Source of the DNA: Druceiella hillmani | Lineage: Eukaryota; Arthropoda; Insecta; Lepidoptera; Hepialidae | Reading direction: 5' to 3' | Length of the DNA stretch: 64,000 bases | Assembly: GCA_039881145.1 (NCBI GenBank) | Contig: JAYKKI010000005.1 | Coordinates: forward strand, 23,431,501-23,495,500 | In this document: in pieces, positions 22,907 to 35,002 of the stretch | Layout: every line of letters starts with the position of its first letter | Position numbering within the stretch: the stretch's first letter is position 1 | Notes under the pieces: model-generated | Database searches by the model: none | Told to the model about the DNA's origin: nothing | The model's input: the letters and a program-made list of their open reading frames with translations, nothing else | Translations under genes and position numbers: made by a program

Positions 22907-25771
22907 GTTTTATCACATCAATTTTATTAAGATTAAATTTAGTTGTTTCTTTACTTTTTTAAGATTTCGCCCAAAAACTAATATTTGGATTACATGAAAC
23001 TATCATCACATTATAGGTATCCAAATGAACATGGTTTACATATTATAGTTTTAAAACATTAACAATTACGATTAAGAGAAAGGAGTGCCAGATACATTGA
23101 GTTAATCTTTTAAACCATTATCAATAACTACATTAAAATAACATACGAGTATATTGTGGACAATATAAAAATTTACAAAAACATTTCATTACAAATTATC
23201 TGTTATCTCTGGTTTCCTGTTGCAAAATCGGACCATAGACATAATAATGAGTTAAATTAACTAGATCATTAGATCTACAAAAAAGTAATGTTTTAAAAAA
23301 ATGTACATGACAATGATATATGTAACATTTTTTCAAATAAGGAGCTAAGCTAGTTGCTAGTTGCTATAAATTGTTTAGGGGCAAGGGCTAGTTGCTATAA
23401 ATTGATTCTCATAAAGGTTTCTATGCCACAAAATCGCGTTAGTACTGTTCTATATTCTGACTAAAACCCAGAAACAATAACTAGACCGTTCTGAATACTA
23501 TTAATAAATTAACTGTAAATAATTTGACTGCTAAAATCGCTTTAAGTAAACCAGGGCAGGCAGTTAGTATAACAAATGATTGTTTTGAACCATACTCCCT
23601 ACGTCCCTGAGACTGGAAAACGGTTTAAACTTCTTGATTCTAGGCATGATAAAACACGAATCAAGGTATCACTCTGTTTATGGCGTTTACATTACCAGAC
23701 GCTTTACACTACCAATTTAACGCCATATTACAAACTTGCCACCAACATATGACATTTTAATTACTGACACACCCAACCACATACTTCAACCCTCCTTCTT
23801 ACCAACTGTTACCCACTTCTGGTGCAAACGCTACTCCTCTGCAGCACAACGCTCGTGGTTTCGTCGCGACTCACCATTGATTAATCTCCCCGTGCAATGT
23901 GGGGGTCTGACTGCCGAAACGAACATTCAAACAACATACAAGGTTTTTAATAATAAGCGCAATTGTGCGGGATTTACTTTTAGAAGGGAACAAAGGGAGA
24001 TTCATATCTAAAATTAGCAAAAAATTGTACAATTTAAATATCCATGTACATAATCGATTGTAGAATATTATAAAAATTGGCAAAACAAACAATTTGGACT
24101 TTATATGTCTGAATGAATATTAAAAATAAATGAATTAAGGGAGCCAGGTTTTCTAAACTAATTTTGGTTTGTGAAGTTTTGAAAATGAATTAAGGGAATA
24201 ATGGTGTTGAGGCGATTTCTGATAGACTATCGAATCGTATTTTATTTACAACATATTTCATAAATTGGCAGCAAAGACAACAAGGATTATTCCCAAAATG
24301 AAATTATTTTCAGTAACAGTAAATGCGTTCGAATGTTCTGAACTAATTGCATTTGAATTTGGATAAATTTTTAATTTGAAAATGAGATGAAAGTAGTACT
24401 TTACAACGTTAACAACGTTGTAAGTTATGAAACAAATTCTTAAACTGCTAGCGCTAAATTTACCATTTGGCCCAAATATTGTTGAAGCGTTCCTCCGTAT
24501 TTTCTTTTGTAAATAACCAAAACATAACCAGGACAGGTTCGTAAATATAGATAACAACCATATCGTTCTTACATTCATAAATCGTAGTATTTCACAAGGA
24601 TCTTTATGTTATTTTCAGTCTTCGGTCAATAGCACCTTAATTTCAAAATAATATCTGTCAACAATTATTTTAATTTTTAATCAAACTGCTTTTCACTTAA
24701 AGTGTAGTTAGCATTCGATTATGTTCGTGATGAAAATTTTCAATAACAGAACGTACAACCGAGTTTTCGAATCTATCTAATCTACTTGCGTCGTCCGTTT
24801 TTAAATATTTTTAAGATAATTCGAATTTTAACGCTAACTTCATATATTAACTTAATATTTACATAGAATCTAAGAAATATTCTAAACTAAATTAATTATT
24901 ATTAATTCTTAACTCCATGAATATTTAATCGTTTTTCTAATTTATTATTTGTAATAAAATATAAACTTCTTTATTAATTTCTCTGACCTAATTAGGGAAG
25001 ATTATGACAAACTTTATTGATTTACACCATTTCTTAATAGGTGAAAAAGGTTGCAATGATGGGATAGGTAACATATTTCACTTGCGTGTTGGTATGTCAC
25101 TTTATGATATTACAAAAGCACGAGGATTATAGATCACATATTAGAAATTTCTCAGCCTCTCGCTCTCGTTACCACATTGTTAAAATTTTCATTATTTGAT
25201 TACATTATAAATTTTTACAAATTATGATAAGAAGTGTATACATAATAAAATCATGAATATATGGCTTCGTTAATTTTTTTCACTCATTTTCTATATATTT
25301 TACCAATATAAATCAACGAAACTGATACTCGTATTAGTATCAAACTAGCTTCGGAAGGATTACCTTCGGAAGTCCATACAGCTTATTGAAAACATCAATT
25401 GTGAGGCCAATCTTACAGATAGATGCTATTGCAAAACGTGTCTTTTCTAGCTCATTTTCAATAAGTTTTTTAAAGGGCCTTTGTAGGAAAATATGCTGGA
25501 TATATGAAAATATGCTGGATATGGAAAATATGAAGGTAACCCCCCTGAACATTTCAGTTATTAATACTACTTTTTCTTTTTTAAAAAAACCCTTAAATAA
25601 TTTATTAAAGAGCTGGCTTACCAGAGTGAGACTATAAAGAATAAGGCTGAGTCAATACGAGGTAAATGATATGGCTACCCAACTCTTCGCGGGTTCAGAT
25701 CGGTTTTGTAACTCTACTTATGTATTTGTAACAGATTCACGTAATACGTTACTTCTTTATAAATATTCTAA
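22907..25771. other. AT-rich sequence, no supported gene
   Basis: A frame at 23736-24011 (91 codons, plus) spans a slightly richer region with no recognised motif. A 10-bp stem hairpin (ttacaacgtt...aacgttgtaa) lies at 24401-24423. Overlapping frames at 24258-24578 and 25340-25637 are AT-rich and unsupported. Confidence 0.5.
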
Positions 25772-25860
25772 CTAGCTCTCGCCCAAATTATTCCTTACCC
25801 AATGCAATATCTCCACAAAAATTTTAAAATTTATGTTAATTTAGTGTACACTTTGAGCCA
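25772..25860 (-). mobile_element. Helitron-like 3' end
   Basis: The plus strand reads 'a|ctagctctcgcccaaatt', that is, on the minus strand ...GGGCGAGAGCTAG followed by T. This is the CTAG-3' terminus form seen at 42242 and 50930. The element would extend rightward. I could not locate a matching 5' TC end, so the length given is only the recognisable terminal part. Confidence 0.4.
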
Positions 25861-26057
25861 TCTAATGACATGTTGCAGTAGTTAACCTTTATTATTGAGC
25901 AAAACCACCAGATTCGTCCTACAAAATTGTACTATTTCTTGGGTTAAAAAATAATGAAATATTAATTTAAATCATAAACTCTGTCTATACTAAGTTTCAT
26001 GTAAAGTCTGACTGAAGTGTGCTTGAGCAATAAACATTCAAATTATTTTTCCACCGT

Positions 26058-26325
26058 AAAATTAGTGTTATGCCCTAGAATATGTAAAGTGTATAATTAT
26101 TCATCTATACTAATAACGATTTGACTGTGCATTCTCTTTTAAAAAATTTAAAAATTAGTGTTATACCCTAGAATATGTAAAGTGTTAATTAGTGTTATAC
26201 CCTAGAATATGTATAGTGTAATACCCTAGAATACGTAAAATTAGTGTTATACCCTAGCATATGTAAAGTGTATAATTATTCATCTAATGCTAATAACGAT
26301 TTGACTGTGCATTCTCCTTTTATAT
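26058..26325. repeat. Complex repeat around TTAGTGTTATACCCTAGAATATG
   Basis: A block of about 85 bases (26058-26142) recurs at 26237-26322, offset 179. Between the two, the short module 'ttagtgttataccctagaa' occurs several more times (26155, 26191 and a partial near 26219). It arose by unequal duplication and holds no gene. Confidence 0.8.
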
Positions 26326-27486
26326 CCCAACTATTATTTCATATTAAATCACAGTGTCGCCATTATCAATGTGACCAGGTATCAAAAAAAATACATCAGG
26401 CAAGTCAGAAAGGGGTACAAGTATTGTTACTTGGATTTAATCACATTTTTGAATGTAATATTCGAAACTATACGATCACTATACGAGTCAGTCGAGATTC
26501 GTGACCGGCGTAACAATGCTCTAACTTTTTATGTAACCTAACATTTAACAATCTCGTTCTATAATAACAACTCTTTTCCAACCCCGCGCTCTGATAACAT
26601 CTCGTTTTCAAGCTTTAACAAAATATAGCTTACGATGCTTTCTCTGCATGTACATATATTTAATAAATTCATCATAGTTTAAGCAACACAATTTTATAAT
26701 TATTCTTTGTTAGATATACATAGTTTTATCTGACATAATCCTGGCATCCTCTTGACCCTAATTAAATTAATGACAAAATTCTTTACATACCACGTTAAAA
26801 AATATTAAGAATCGTTTCCGCTTGAATGTTATTGTTGGTATGTCAATATATAAAAGCTCGTGCGTATAATTTTGCTTACATGAATTTCCACAAAATTTGG
26901 CATAATTAATTGCACAGCAGATTTGACATAATTGACGAACAAATTAACACACAGACAAACAGAGAGACAAAAATTCTAAAAACAGATAGAGAGGCTGCAA
27001 TAGGTCAGCGTCATTATTAAGACAATTTTAAGCAGACTAGGAAATCATGTCTTTTTCTAAATTGAATATGTACACAAATCACCATTACTAATCTTAAAAA
27101 CAAAATTTTGGATGTCAATTAAATTCAAAAATACTTCCTTTAAACGAAATATATAAAACAATGCCATCAAATTTGAATAGAAATACTTCTAATGAATTCA
27201 GTATGCTTGCTATCAACAAAGGTTATTGCGTGGACTCGTTATCTCTTATTGTCGTAGGGTACCTATAAAAACATGCGAAATAGTAGAAAGACTCCTCTCT
27301 GGTGAAATAACGTTAAAATGAAAAAATATAAATTTATTTTAATTTTTAATTATATATGTCTCAATAATTCTATGGTTTTTACTTTAGAATGAATTTAAGA
27401 CAATTATCAATACACTCTTCAATTCCCCAGTAAATTTTTATATAAGGCATCGATATTACAAATCATTCGCTAATTATGTTAATTAA
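26326..27486. other. AT-rich sequence, possible old repeat tail
   Basis: At 26925-26990 the phrase 'gaacaaattaacacacagac' is shared in form with 55825-55850, so both may be tails of one dispersed repeat family. No gene is seen. Confidence 0.4.
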
Positions 27487-27684
27487 CTAGCTAAGAACAC
27501 AGCTTTGCTGGGTCTTTTTCGAACTTAAAGGAATGTAAGTAAGGGGTAAGGGGTGGTGATCACTACCCTCTAAGGATTTGTTGCTAAGGGTAGAGATTAG
27601 GTGGAAAATTTGAGGAAAGGACGGTTGAACATTTTAGGAGGCTATAAAGAATATACATACGTTTTGTTTTACATATAAAGAGGA
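27487..27684 (-). mobile_element. Mini-Helitron, 198 bp
   Basis: On the minus strand the element would start A|TCCTCTTTATATG and end CTTAGCTAG|T, giving 5' TC and 3' CTAG termini between A and T with no target duplication, as Helitrons do. A degenerate hairpin (cccagc...gctgtg) lies just before the CTAG end. It has no coding sequence. Confidence 0.55.
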
Positions 27685-28085
27685 TTTTAAATGATTGACG
27701 AAAGAATCATTAAACTAGCTTGATTCCAATCCTTTGTTCTCGCGCGTAGCATTTTAATGTTATTGATGTTAACATAGTAAATTTAAGTCGTACCTCAATT
27801 AATAACTTAAAACTGTTAATTTTCTATAACGCAATATGAGACCTCATTTAAATGAAAAAAGAAAAAAATGATAGTCACAACAGAAGCAATCGATTAGATA
27901 TTTGGAACGTTTTTATTATAAGTAGCTAATGAAATGTGCCGAAAGAGAAATAACGTATTCCTACAATTTCACTTCGTTGGTTATTGACATGGTGACGACT
28001 TTTTTATGAAAATATCTGAAATTATGAAGCAAAATATACAACTGATGCCCAATTTCTCGACACCCTTTTTTCAGATTACCATGTA
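27685..28085. other. AT-rich sequence, nothing recognised
   Basis: No gene or repeat supported. Confidence 0.55.
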
Positions 28086-28440
28086 AATTTTAAATTCCTA
28101 ACACTGTTTCCCCCGCCATCGCAAACCATGCTCCATCGCCCCCGGTGATGCAGACCTCCATTTGATATCTTCCCTCGCACTCAATTTCACTCGCGAATGA
28201 TCCAATAATACAAATTGAAACTAAAATATCCGAAAACAATGGAAGGAAAGCACATCGCCGAGACGTAGAAAGCCCGCGTAGCAACAAAATTGTCTCCACG
28301 AAAAAGTTGCATGAAATTACCTAAAAATAATCTGTTTTCCGTTCAAACCGTTATATTTACATTATTTTCCCATTTTAGATTTTCAATTAACATTCATTCG
28401 CTTGCGTGAGCCCTCCTTCTGTCGCGCGCCCACTAAGTGA
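28086..28440. promoter_or_regulatory. GC-enriched island, candidate conserved noncoding element
   Basis: Composition rises clearly above the AT-rich background at 28105-28290 and again at 28405-28435. A 69-codon minus-strand frame (28090-28299) crosses it but has no ATG-proximal context, domain or splice signal that I trust. Base composition alone suggests functional constraint, perhaps as an enhancer. Confidence 0.35.
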
Positions 28441-29419
28441 ATATATTAAAATATTTTTCCGCATCGCCGGGAAAATTTAAAGATTTGCCCATAAACTTGA
28501 GAGTTTATGGACATATCCCGATAGAAGAAAGGCGAAAAATGATTTTGACACAACAATTTTCAATTTCGAATGATGATTAACTTTAAGAAATATGATGGGG
28601 TCACCGGTGAATTTGACAGGCCACTGTAACTTAGTTGTATGTATACACTCGAATCGCACACACAATGTTTTAACCTTTCACAAGTCGGCAATTTACTTTT
28701 CTTTAACCTTTTCACAAGTAGGCTGTAATTCCTACCCTGTAATTCATGAATTAAAATTAAAACTTCCAAATTTAGCGCAAAAACAAAACTTTAATATTTG
28801 GTAAACAAATATCAAATCTTAAGTGATAATTAAAAATACAGTTTTATCATCAGAATATAAAAACACTTACACGTTTTTGGACTAAAGCTAATCCTCAATG
28901 AAAAATCAATAATACATGTGTTATATACAACGTTCAAGCAATACTGTTCAATCAAGTCGATGGAAAATCTACATTTTTTAATACTTAAATTAATAAAATA
29001 ATTTCTTCTGACTTGTATTTCCTAACGTCTCTCAATATTTTGTATTTTGGCTCATAGTTTCAAAGTTCTAATTGCAGAAAAAAATTAGATTTACCTAAAC
29101 ATCCATAAACATTTCCAGGATGTAACGTTACCGAACAAATCTTTCTCAAATCAACATGAATAGTAACGTCTAAATCCTACCTTTTTATGCAAAACAAACA
29201 GATCACACGAAAATGAAAAAAGGTGTATTTTTATATGAACAAAATGTTATAATGAATCGATTAAACAATCTCATAATCAAATCTTACAAAATAAAAATGA
29301 AAGGTGTAATCACCAAAAGAATTACATTAATTTTTGTACATATACGTCAATATCCTGAAAAACTTACAGGTTGTATAAAATTACGATCGAGTTCGATTAA
29401 TGGACTTTGAAAAAAAGAC
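28441..29419. other. AT-rich sequence, no gene seen
   Basis: A 9-bp hairpin (ccataaact...agtttatgg) lies at 28489-28510. Overlapping frames at 28477-28804 have no motif. Confidence 0.5.
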
Positions 29420-29900
29420 GAATAACCACTCTCATTTTCTTCCGAAAAATATCCCATCAACCGAGGTCTCGTTCGACAAACCTTATTCGGAGAAGCGTTC
29501 AAATATTTACGCACCCGCGAACCCGCGACCCGCAACACCTCAGCCGCTACACCGAGCGGCCGGCAAACAGCATTATGCAGTGAAAATGAACAAAAAGGCG
29601 GTGGGCAAACGAAGGCGGGTGAAACAATTAAAGGCGGCGGAGGGGAGCCTCGTAAATTCGGTGCAGAGCTTGTTTCGCAACATCCACTTCCTCATTAGAC
29701 GCCTACTTTATTTCCAAGCGAGGAGCGAAATAAAAGACTCGCACCAAATCCCGCGAGCCTGGAGGATTTAAAAGCTATCATTGGGAAGGCTGTTAAGTTT
29801 TCATAAATATCCGCCCAGCGGTAATGGCGGTCGGCCGTACTCTTAGAGGCACGGAGGCGAGCGGTTAAAACGGCGCAGACATTGCGTCGAAATAAGAAGG
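29420..29900. promoter_or_regulatory. Extended GC-rich island, candidate conserved noncoding element
   Basis: This is one of the longest composition shifts in the window. A plus-strand frame of 123 codons (29400-29771) runs through it with a Lys/Arg-rich middle (KMNKKAVGKRRRVKQL). The frame lacks a recognisable domain, starts in AT-rich DNA and ends without a splice context, so coding status is doubtful. 'cataaatatccgcccagcgg' near 29803 and 'ggcggtcggccgtac' near 29826 look like regulatory or promoter-type sequence. An unrecognised basic protein exon is the alternative. Confidence 0.4.
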
Positions 29901-30288
29901 TCTATTCGTGTGATGCTTACAATTTTTTCCGGATGCTGTGTGCTGTGATGAAGGAATTGACGTGTATTTTTCGTCTGCCTACGTCTTTATTTTCTCGTTT
30001 CTTGCAGGTAAATTAATGAGTGTATTCGGTAAGGCTGTAATATATAAGAAGGAGTGACTATGAAAATAAGGGAGAAAAAGAGGAAACGCTAAGATGTTTT
30101 GGCAACCTACCCCTTATAGACGTTTATAGAGCGAATAAAAAATGTGAAAGAAAAATTAAGTTGTTATAAGGTTGAGAAAATAAAAAAGTCGTTTTGAAAC
30201 GTGATAAAGCTCACAATACGCATATAAAGTCAAATATGGAAAACTCTTTATTTATCTTTTAAATCAAGATGGTAATATTTAAGAAACT

Positions 30289-30292
<4 letters not shown>
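29901..30292. other. Mixed sequence, nothing recognised
   Basis: AT-rich, with no supported gene or repeat. Confidence 0.5.

Positions 30293-30350
<58 letters not shown>
30293..30350. repeat. (AT)n microsatellite
   Basis: Uninterrupted AT dinucleotides. Confidence 0.95.
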
Positions 30351-30352
<2 letters not shown>

Positions 30353-31833
30353 CAATTTTCATTAAAACCATAGGGGTAGGACGGTTTCATCCGCACCCCG
30401 CGGGCTTTCTAAATCTACTCAGAGGGGGTGCTACGAGTTAGCGGGGAATGGGAAGAATAATCGTCTGTTTTGCTCTCGATCATTCTATGTGCATGCGAAA
30501 ATAAGTGAAAAATTGTCACAAGAATTATTTCAATTTCGAATCATTTGTATCTTGTATAGCAAAGTGATAACAGTATCACTTTCACTGGCTACCGCGAAAG
30601 TCGTTGCTCTGGCTTCTGCATTAGAGGCCCGTAGCATTTTGGTTAAAACTGACCGGCTATCAACTATATTACAGTTCCTACCATTTAACATAAATCATAA
30701 TTTCAACTATGCAAGTAGATCACGTAATAAACAAATATTTTACAAATTCTTTTCTAGTTGTTGTTGGTTGATAAAAGTTTGAATTCAAATTTCGTTGCTA
30801 TTTTTATAAAAAATCATTCTTATTTAATTACTACTTGACTTTCAAAGAGACGATTCCATCGTTTCATAAAAATAAGCTGTTTATATAATCAATTATTTGT
30901 AACCTTTTTAATGAAACAATAACATTTGTATTTACGTCAATACATCAGTTCTATTAATCGGTATATAACATATAAATGAAGCTACAATTATATAAAGCGA
31001 CATTCGAAAAGTGCAAATAATAGAAAGAACAAAGGGCTTCTAGTTTCTGTCAGTAGTTAGTTAAAAGTATAACTTTCCTAAAATGAACAATAAACTCAGG
31101 CGAAAAACAGGCATAAAAAAAATTAATCTCCGATCTTACTTAAAATTTTCGGATAAGTAAAATAATTTGTGTAAATTATTTCGCGTTAAGAATATACGTC
31201 AGATGTTTTCTAGATGTGTCAGGAGAAAAACTGAAAATTTGCGTAACCATTTATTTTGGCACGCTAAGTATGGACCCATACATAAGACATTGGGTATACA
31301 TTAAAGATATCCAAAGGGATAAGATATTATTTCGAAATTATAAAATATAATATATTTGATAATTAAGAATATGAATATAAACATTTTGAATTTCTCATAA
31401 TTACGTCAAAAATTTCAAAATTATGAAGCAGTGAAATACGGAAAAACGAACGAAAATATAAGACGAATACGACAAGATCGCCATTTTTAATTTTCCAAAT
31501 TTTAAAATTAAAACAGTTAAAGTCACTTTCGCCACAAGGTATGTTCTGTATTTAAGTGTTTAATTAATAACGAATAACCGAATATAAATAATTGAGCGGG
31601 GAGACTAAAAGGACTACATCCGTTTAAGATCCGTCCTAAGATAAGGCAATGTAGACTGCGGAGCCAGATGCATAGTACATTTTACAAAAGTCATTATTTG
31701 ATAAAAATATTATTATTATTAATAAAGATATAAAATTGTTTATTTATAAAAATATTTTAAACTCTAATGATATGTGTCACATAAGAAGTGAGATATTTGC
31801 AAAAAAGTGATCTTCATAACTTTTGATATTTGA
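30351..31833. other. AT-rich sequence with a short GC patch
   Basis: A GC-richer patch at 30370-30460 includes 'ccgcaccccgcgggctttc'. A 97-codon plus frame (30489-30782) is unsupported. The remainder is AT-rich with no gene. Confidence 0.5.
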
Positions 31834-31950
31834 CTAGCTGACACGGTGTCTCGTAAGATTTTTCACTCCATTTTAGAACTTCAAAACAAAAGTATAAGCA
31901 AATTTTCAGCTTTCCTTCGTTCATTCTTCAGTTTAATCCTTATTTGGCAC
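31834..31950 (-). mobile_element. Helitron-like 3' end with hairpin
   Basis: The plus strand reads 'a|ctagctgacacggtgtctcg'. On the minus strand this is a small hairpin (GACAC C GTGTC) four bases before ...AGCTAG|T, the canonical Helitron 3' arrangement. The element extends to higher coordinates but its 5' end was not found. Confidence 0.5.
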
Positions 31951-33229
31951 AGAATTTTAATCCTTAATTTTTTTTTAACTTTGTTTAATCCTTATTTGGT
32001 TACATTACAGACACATCTTTAGATACGCCAGACGAAAAGTTATTCGACCCGAAATCGGTCTTCGGACCCAGATACAAGTCCTCAGCTGGAAATATACGTC
32101 CGGTTATACTATTAAATATCTAACCAAGACTGTTGGCAATGAAAATAGGATATGCCTTGGGTGGATCCGCCCCAATATTTGGAATAGAAAAACGAAAGTA
32201 AGTTCGGAAGTAAACCTTTATTATAATTAAAATATAGTCCAACACTGCTTTGTACATCGCTTTCTAAGAATTAAAAAAGGCAGGGCCCCAAATGCTGAAC
32301 CATACAGCTGCTCCAAAAATGATTATGGAGTAAATTTAAACTAATGAAGCTGCAGAATAATAAATTAATCTTTCAAAGGCTAATGAAACATTTTTATTTC
32401 CAAATAAGTAAATAATCGAAAGAATTTAAGACATGAAATATTTCACCAAAATTAAAATCCTAATTCTTTAACACTTTCCTCTGTGTGTCGATAATGTATA
32501 TGATAAGAAATAAAAATTAAATCTATACTCAATAAATATTCGAACTGATATACAAATCAGCGCAGATATATATTTAAAATGGTTATTGTGACTCTGGCAG
32601 CAAAAATAGTACCATAATATTCAACCGTGAAAAGCTCCGTTGTTTATTTTCCAAGCTTTAAAGTTCTTTAGATCCGTGTCATTGATTAAATTGATTTAAA
32701 CTGCTATAATTTGCAATATACTCTAAAATTAATTTTTATTTTTTTAACTCCAATATAACAGAGGGTCATAGCCAAATCAATAAATTTGCCACATATACAA
32801 TATTTTTAAATAAGATAATAAGGAAAATTAACAAAACTAAATAATAAAAGAAAATTACTAACGTAAATCTAACAAAGAATTTTCTCAAATTTGACGGTAC
32901 TAGTGTCGACTCCTTAGCTCATTACTACGTCCGTCTTTTTGCATAACCGTTAATGCTCATAATTACTGAAAGATAATTTGAAATTAAAAAAAAATTACAA
33001 TTCTCTTAAAGAGAAGAGAATGAAATCATTTTTCATAATTAGGAAATGAAGAAGGGCCTACCGAATTCGTATTTCAAGGATTGTTTTAATCCGAATGAAA
33101 ATAAAAAGAGTAATTCGTACGCTTCTCGAAAGAGGTGTTGCAAAGATTTCATACAAAGAACTGCTTTGTTGAAACTTATTTGTGAAGTTACACGTGCAAA
33201 TAAATTTTAAAAAAATCACTTTATTCACC
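31951..33229. other. AT-rich sequence, no gene seen
   Basis: A richer stretch at 32025-32180 may be the body of the preceding Helitron-like element. No coding frame is supported. Confidence 0.45.
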
Positions 33230-33241
33230 TATATAAATTGT

Positions 33242-33506
33242 TCACAATTAAATGAAACTACGTGATGTAGTATTATTTCTACTTTCTTTAATTTCTTTAC
33301 CACGACCTAGGTTTCGTTGTATTACAACTAAACCTAAACTTAAAAGCAAAGATATCTTTGTTAATATCCCACCTGACGATGTTGTAATACAACGAAACCT
33401 AGGTCGTGGTAAAAAAATTAAAGAAAGTAGAAATAATACTACATCACGTAGTTTCATTTAATTATGAATAATGGATTTCTACAAAATTAACGCCAAATAT
33501 ATTCAA
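33242..33506. mobile_element. Foldback element FB, copy 2 (short, near-perfect palindrome)
   Basis: Arms of about 87 bases (33242-33328 and 33381-33467) are nearly perfect inverted copies around a 52-base centre. Because of this, mirror-image 69-codon frames appear on both strands, both starting MKLRDVVLFLLSL; they are palindrome artefacts. The right end continues 39 bases past the palindrome to 'cgccaaatatattcaa', as in copy 1. Flanking 12-bp direct repeats 'tatataaattgt' (33230-33241 and 33507-33518) are perfect, so this insertion looks recent. Confidence 0.9.
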
Positions 33507-33518
33507 TATATAAATTGT

Positions 33519-34307
33519 CTTTATTTCTCTATATAACTAGTCAGTGATAATTAAAAATCTTTCCCGAATAAAAAGTGGTCACTACATAAAAATGTGTCTG
33601 AAGTGATATATTATTTGTAACAGTATTGTTAAATATAATACTCATTTGATGATCATATTATACGCATCTACCAATCAGTAATAAAATTTTTTCCACGCCA
33701 CTCGCTATAAAGTTGACAGGAACATGAATTAAAATGTTGATTTACTAACGCAAAAATGGATTCAAAAACTTAGTGCAAAATATGTCACCGTTACCTTTTA
33801 TTTATATTTTAAGATCAATCGTGTCCGAAGATAACTCGATTGGTCGATTTCAAACTTTGGTCAGAAACAAAATTAAAAATATTACATAAAAATAATAATA
33901 AACTAAAAGAACTTGAGGCCGTCATTTGCATTTAAACATATAATTTTTCATTTTGTATTCCATAACTTTTTCATTTCCCTTCTTCGTATAGTATCTTAAA
34001 TAACTTCATTATACTCGTATTCTTCAATATTATTGAAAATTGATAAGATCAACTACATTCTGAATTTAGCGAAGTTACGTCAATGGTACAACAATAATCG
34101 TGCAATGAATTACATAAAAATGAACGAACAATGTTTTATAAATAAGACAGTATCACAATTTTTTTTATTTTCCAGATACGAAAAACATACATTTTAAAAA
34201 AATTATGTCACTTTCGATACAAGGTGTTTTAAGTGCCTTGTTAATAATAAATATTAAAAGAATTGTTAAATAAAATACTTTTCAGAAAAAACGTGATAGT
34301 AGTAACG
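33519..34307. other. AT-rich sequence, nothing recognised
   Basis: No gene or repeat supported. Confidence 0.55.
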
Positions 34308-34362
34308 TTTGTCGGCGCAGTGAATAACGGAAAATTAATCCGTAATTCACTGCGCCGACAAA
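34308..34362. repeat. 24-bp GC-rich hairpin
   Basis: Arms 34308-34331 and 34339-34362 pair with one mismatch around a 7-base loop. The stem (tttgtcggcgcagtgaat...) is far richer in GC than its flanks. Confidence 0.85.
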
Positions 34363-34526
34363 AAATAGCTGTACAGGAGAAAAATTAAATTAAATGAAAT
34401 AATTTTCTTTCAAGGATATTATATCGAGGAGCCTCTACTCTCCAGTAAAAAAATTGGATTGCTCTAAATACTCTAACCAAAATGGCGTTAGTTTAATAAG
34501 TCATTAAAGACTTTCACTTAAATATT

Positions 34527-34665
34527 GAATACATTTGGCGTTAATCACGTGGAAATTCGTCCTAATTTCATTTAGGTTTCGTTATATGACAACATTTTCA
34601 GGTGGGTAATTTGTAAAAATTGACTCTTAGAAACTTCCAACAGCATTTAAATATTATACAAAAAT
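34527..34665. mobile_element. Foldback element FB, degraded copy
   Basis: This starts with the long-end signature 'ttgaatacatttggcgttaa', skips most of the arm, resumes at 'aggtttcgttatatgacaac' and 'ttcaggtggg', then continues into the internal sequence shared with copy 1 ('gactcttagaaacttccaac'). It is an internally deleted, diverged copy. Confidence 0.7.
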
Positions 34666-35002
34666 ACAACTATTTTAAAAACATTAACAAAAAAATGGAC
34701 AAATTTTAAAGTCTATTTAAACTCTCTCACATGGAATGTTCACTACTGGAAGACGGGAATATCTTTTCTCGTTAATTTATTTTACAATTATTTGACCGTC
34801 TCAACGTTTCCTGCCCAAAAAGGACTAAGATTCCATTTCCTTTTAACCGTTTTTATATAATCCTAATTTACGGTTACTTATTTGATGGTATTCTCAATGG
34901 TTTAGTTATTCGTTCTGTGCTTTAGTCGAGCATCGACCTCATCTTGTAACATAAATAGGCTTATAATAAACAGTCTATAATATTAGCCATATATATCGAG
35001 GC
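34666..35002. other. AT-rich sequence, nothing recognised
   Basis: No gene or repeat supported. Confidence 0.5.

Noticed and set aside
23736..24011. 91-codon plus frame in slightly richer DNA
   Set aside because: No recognisable domain; purine-poor strand; no exon boundaries.
25685..25700. Possible B box 'gggttcagatcgg'
   Set aside because: No A box at the right distance and no tRNA-like fold.
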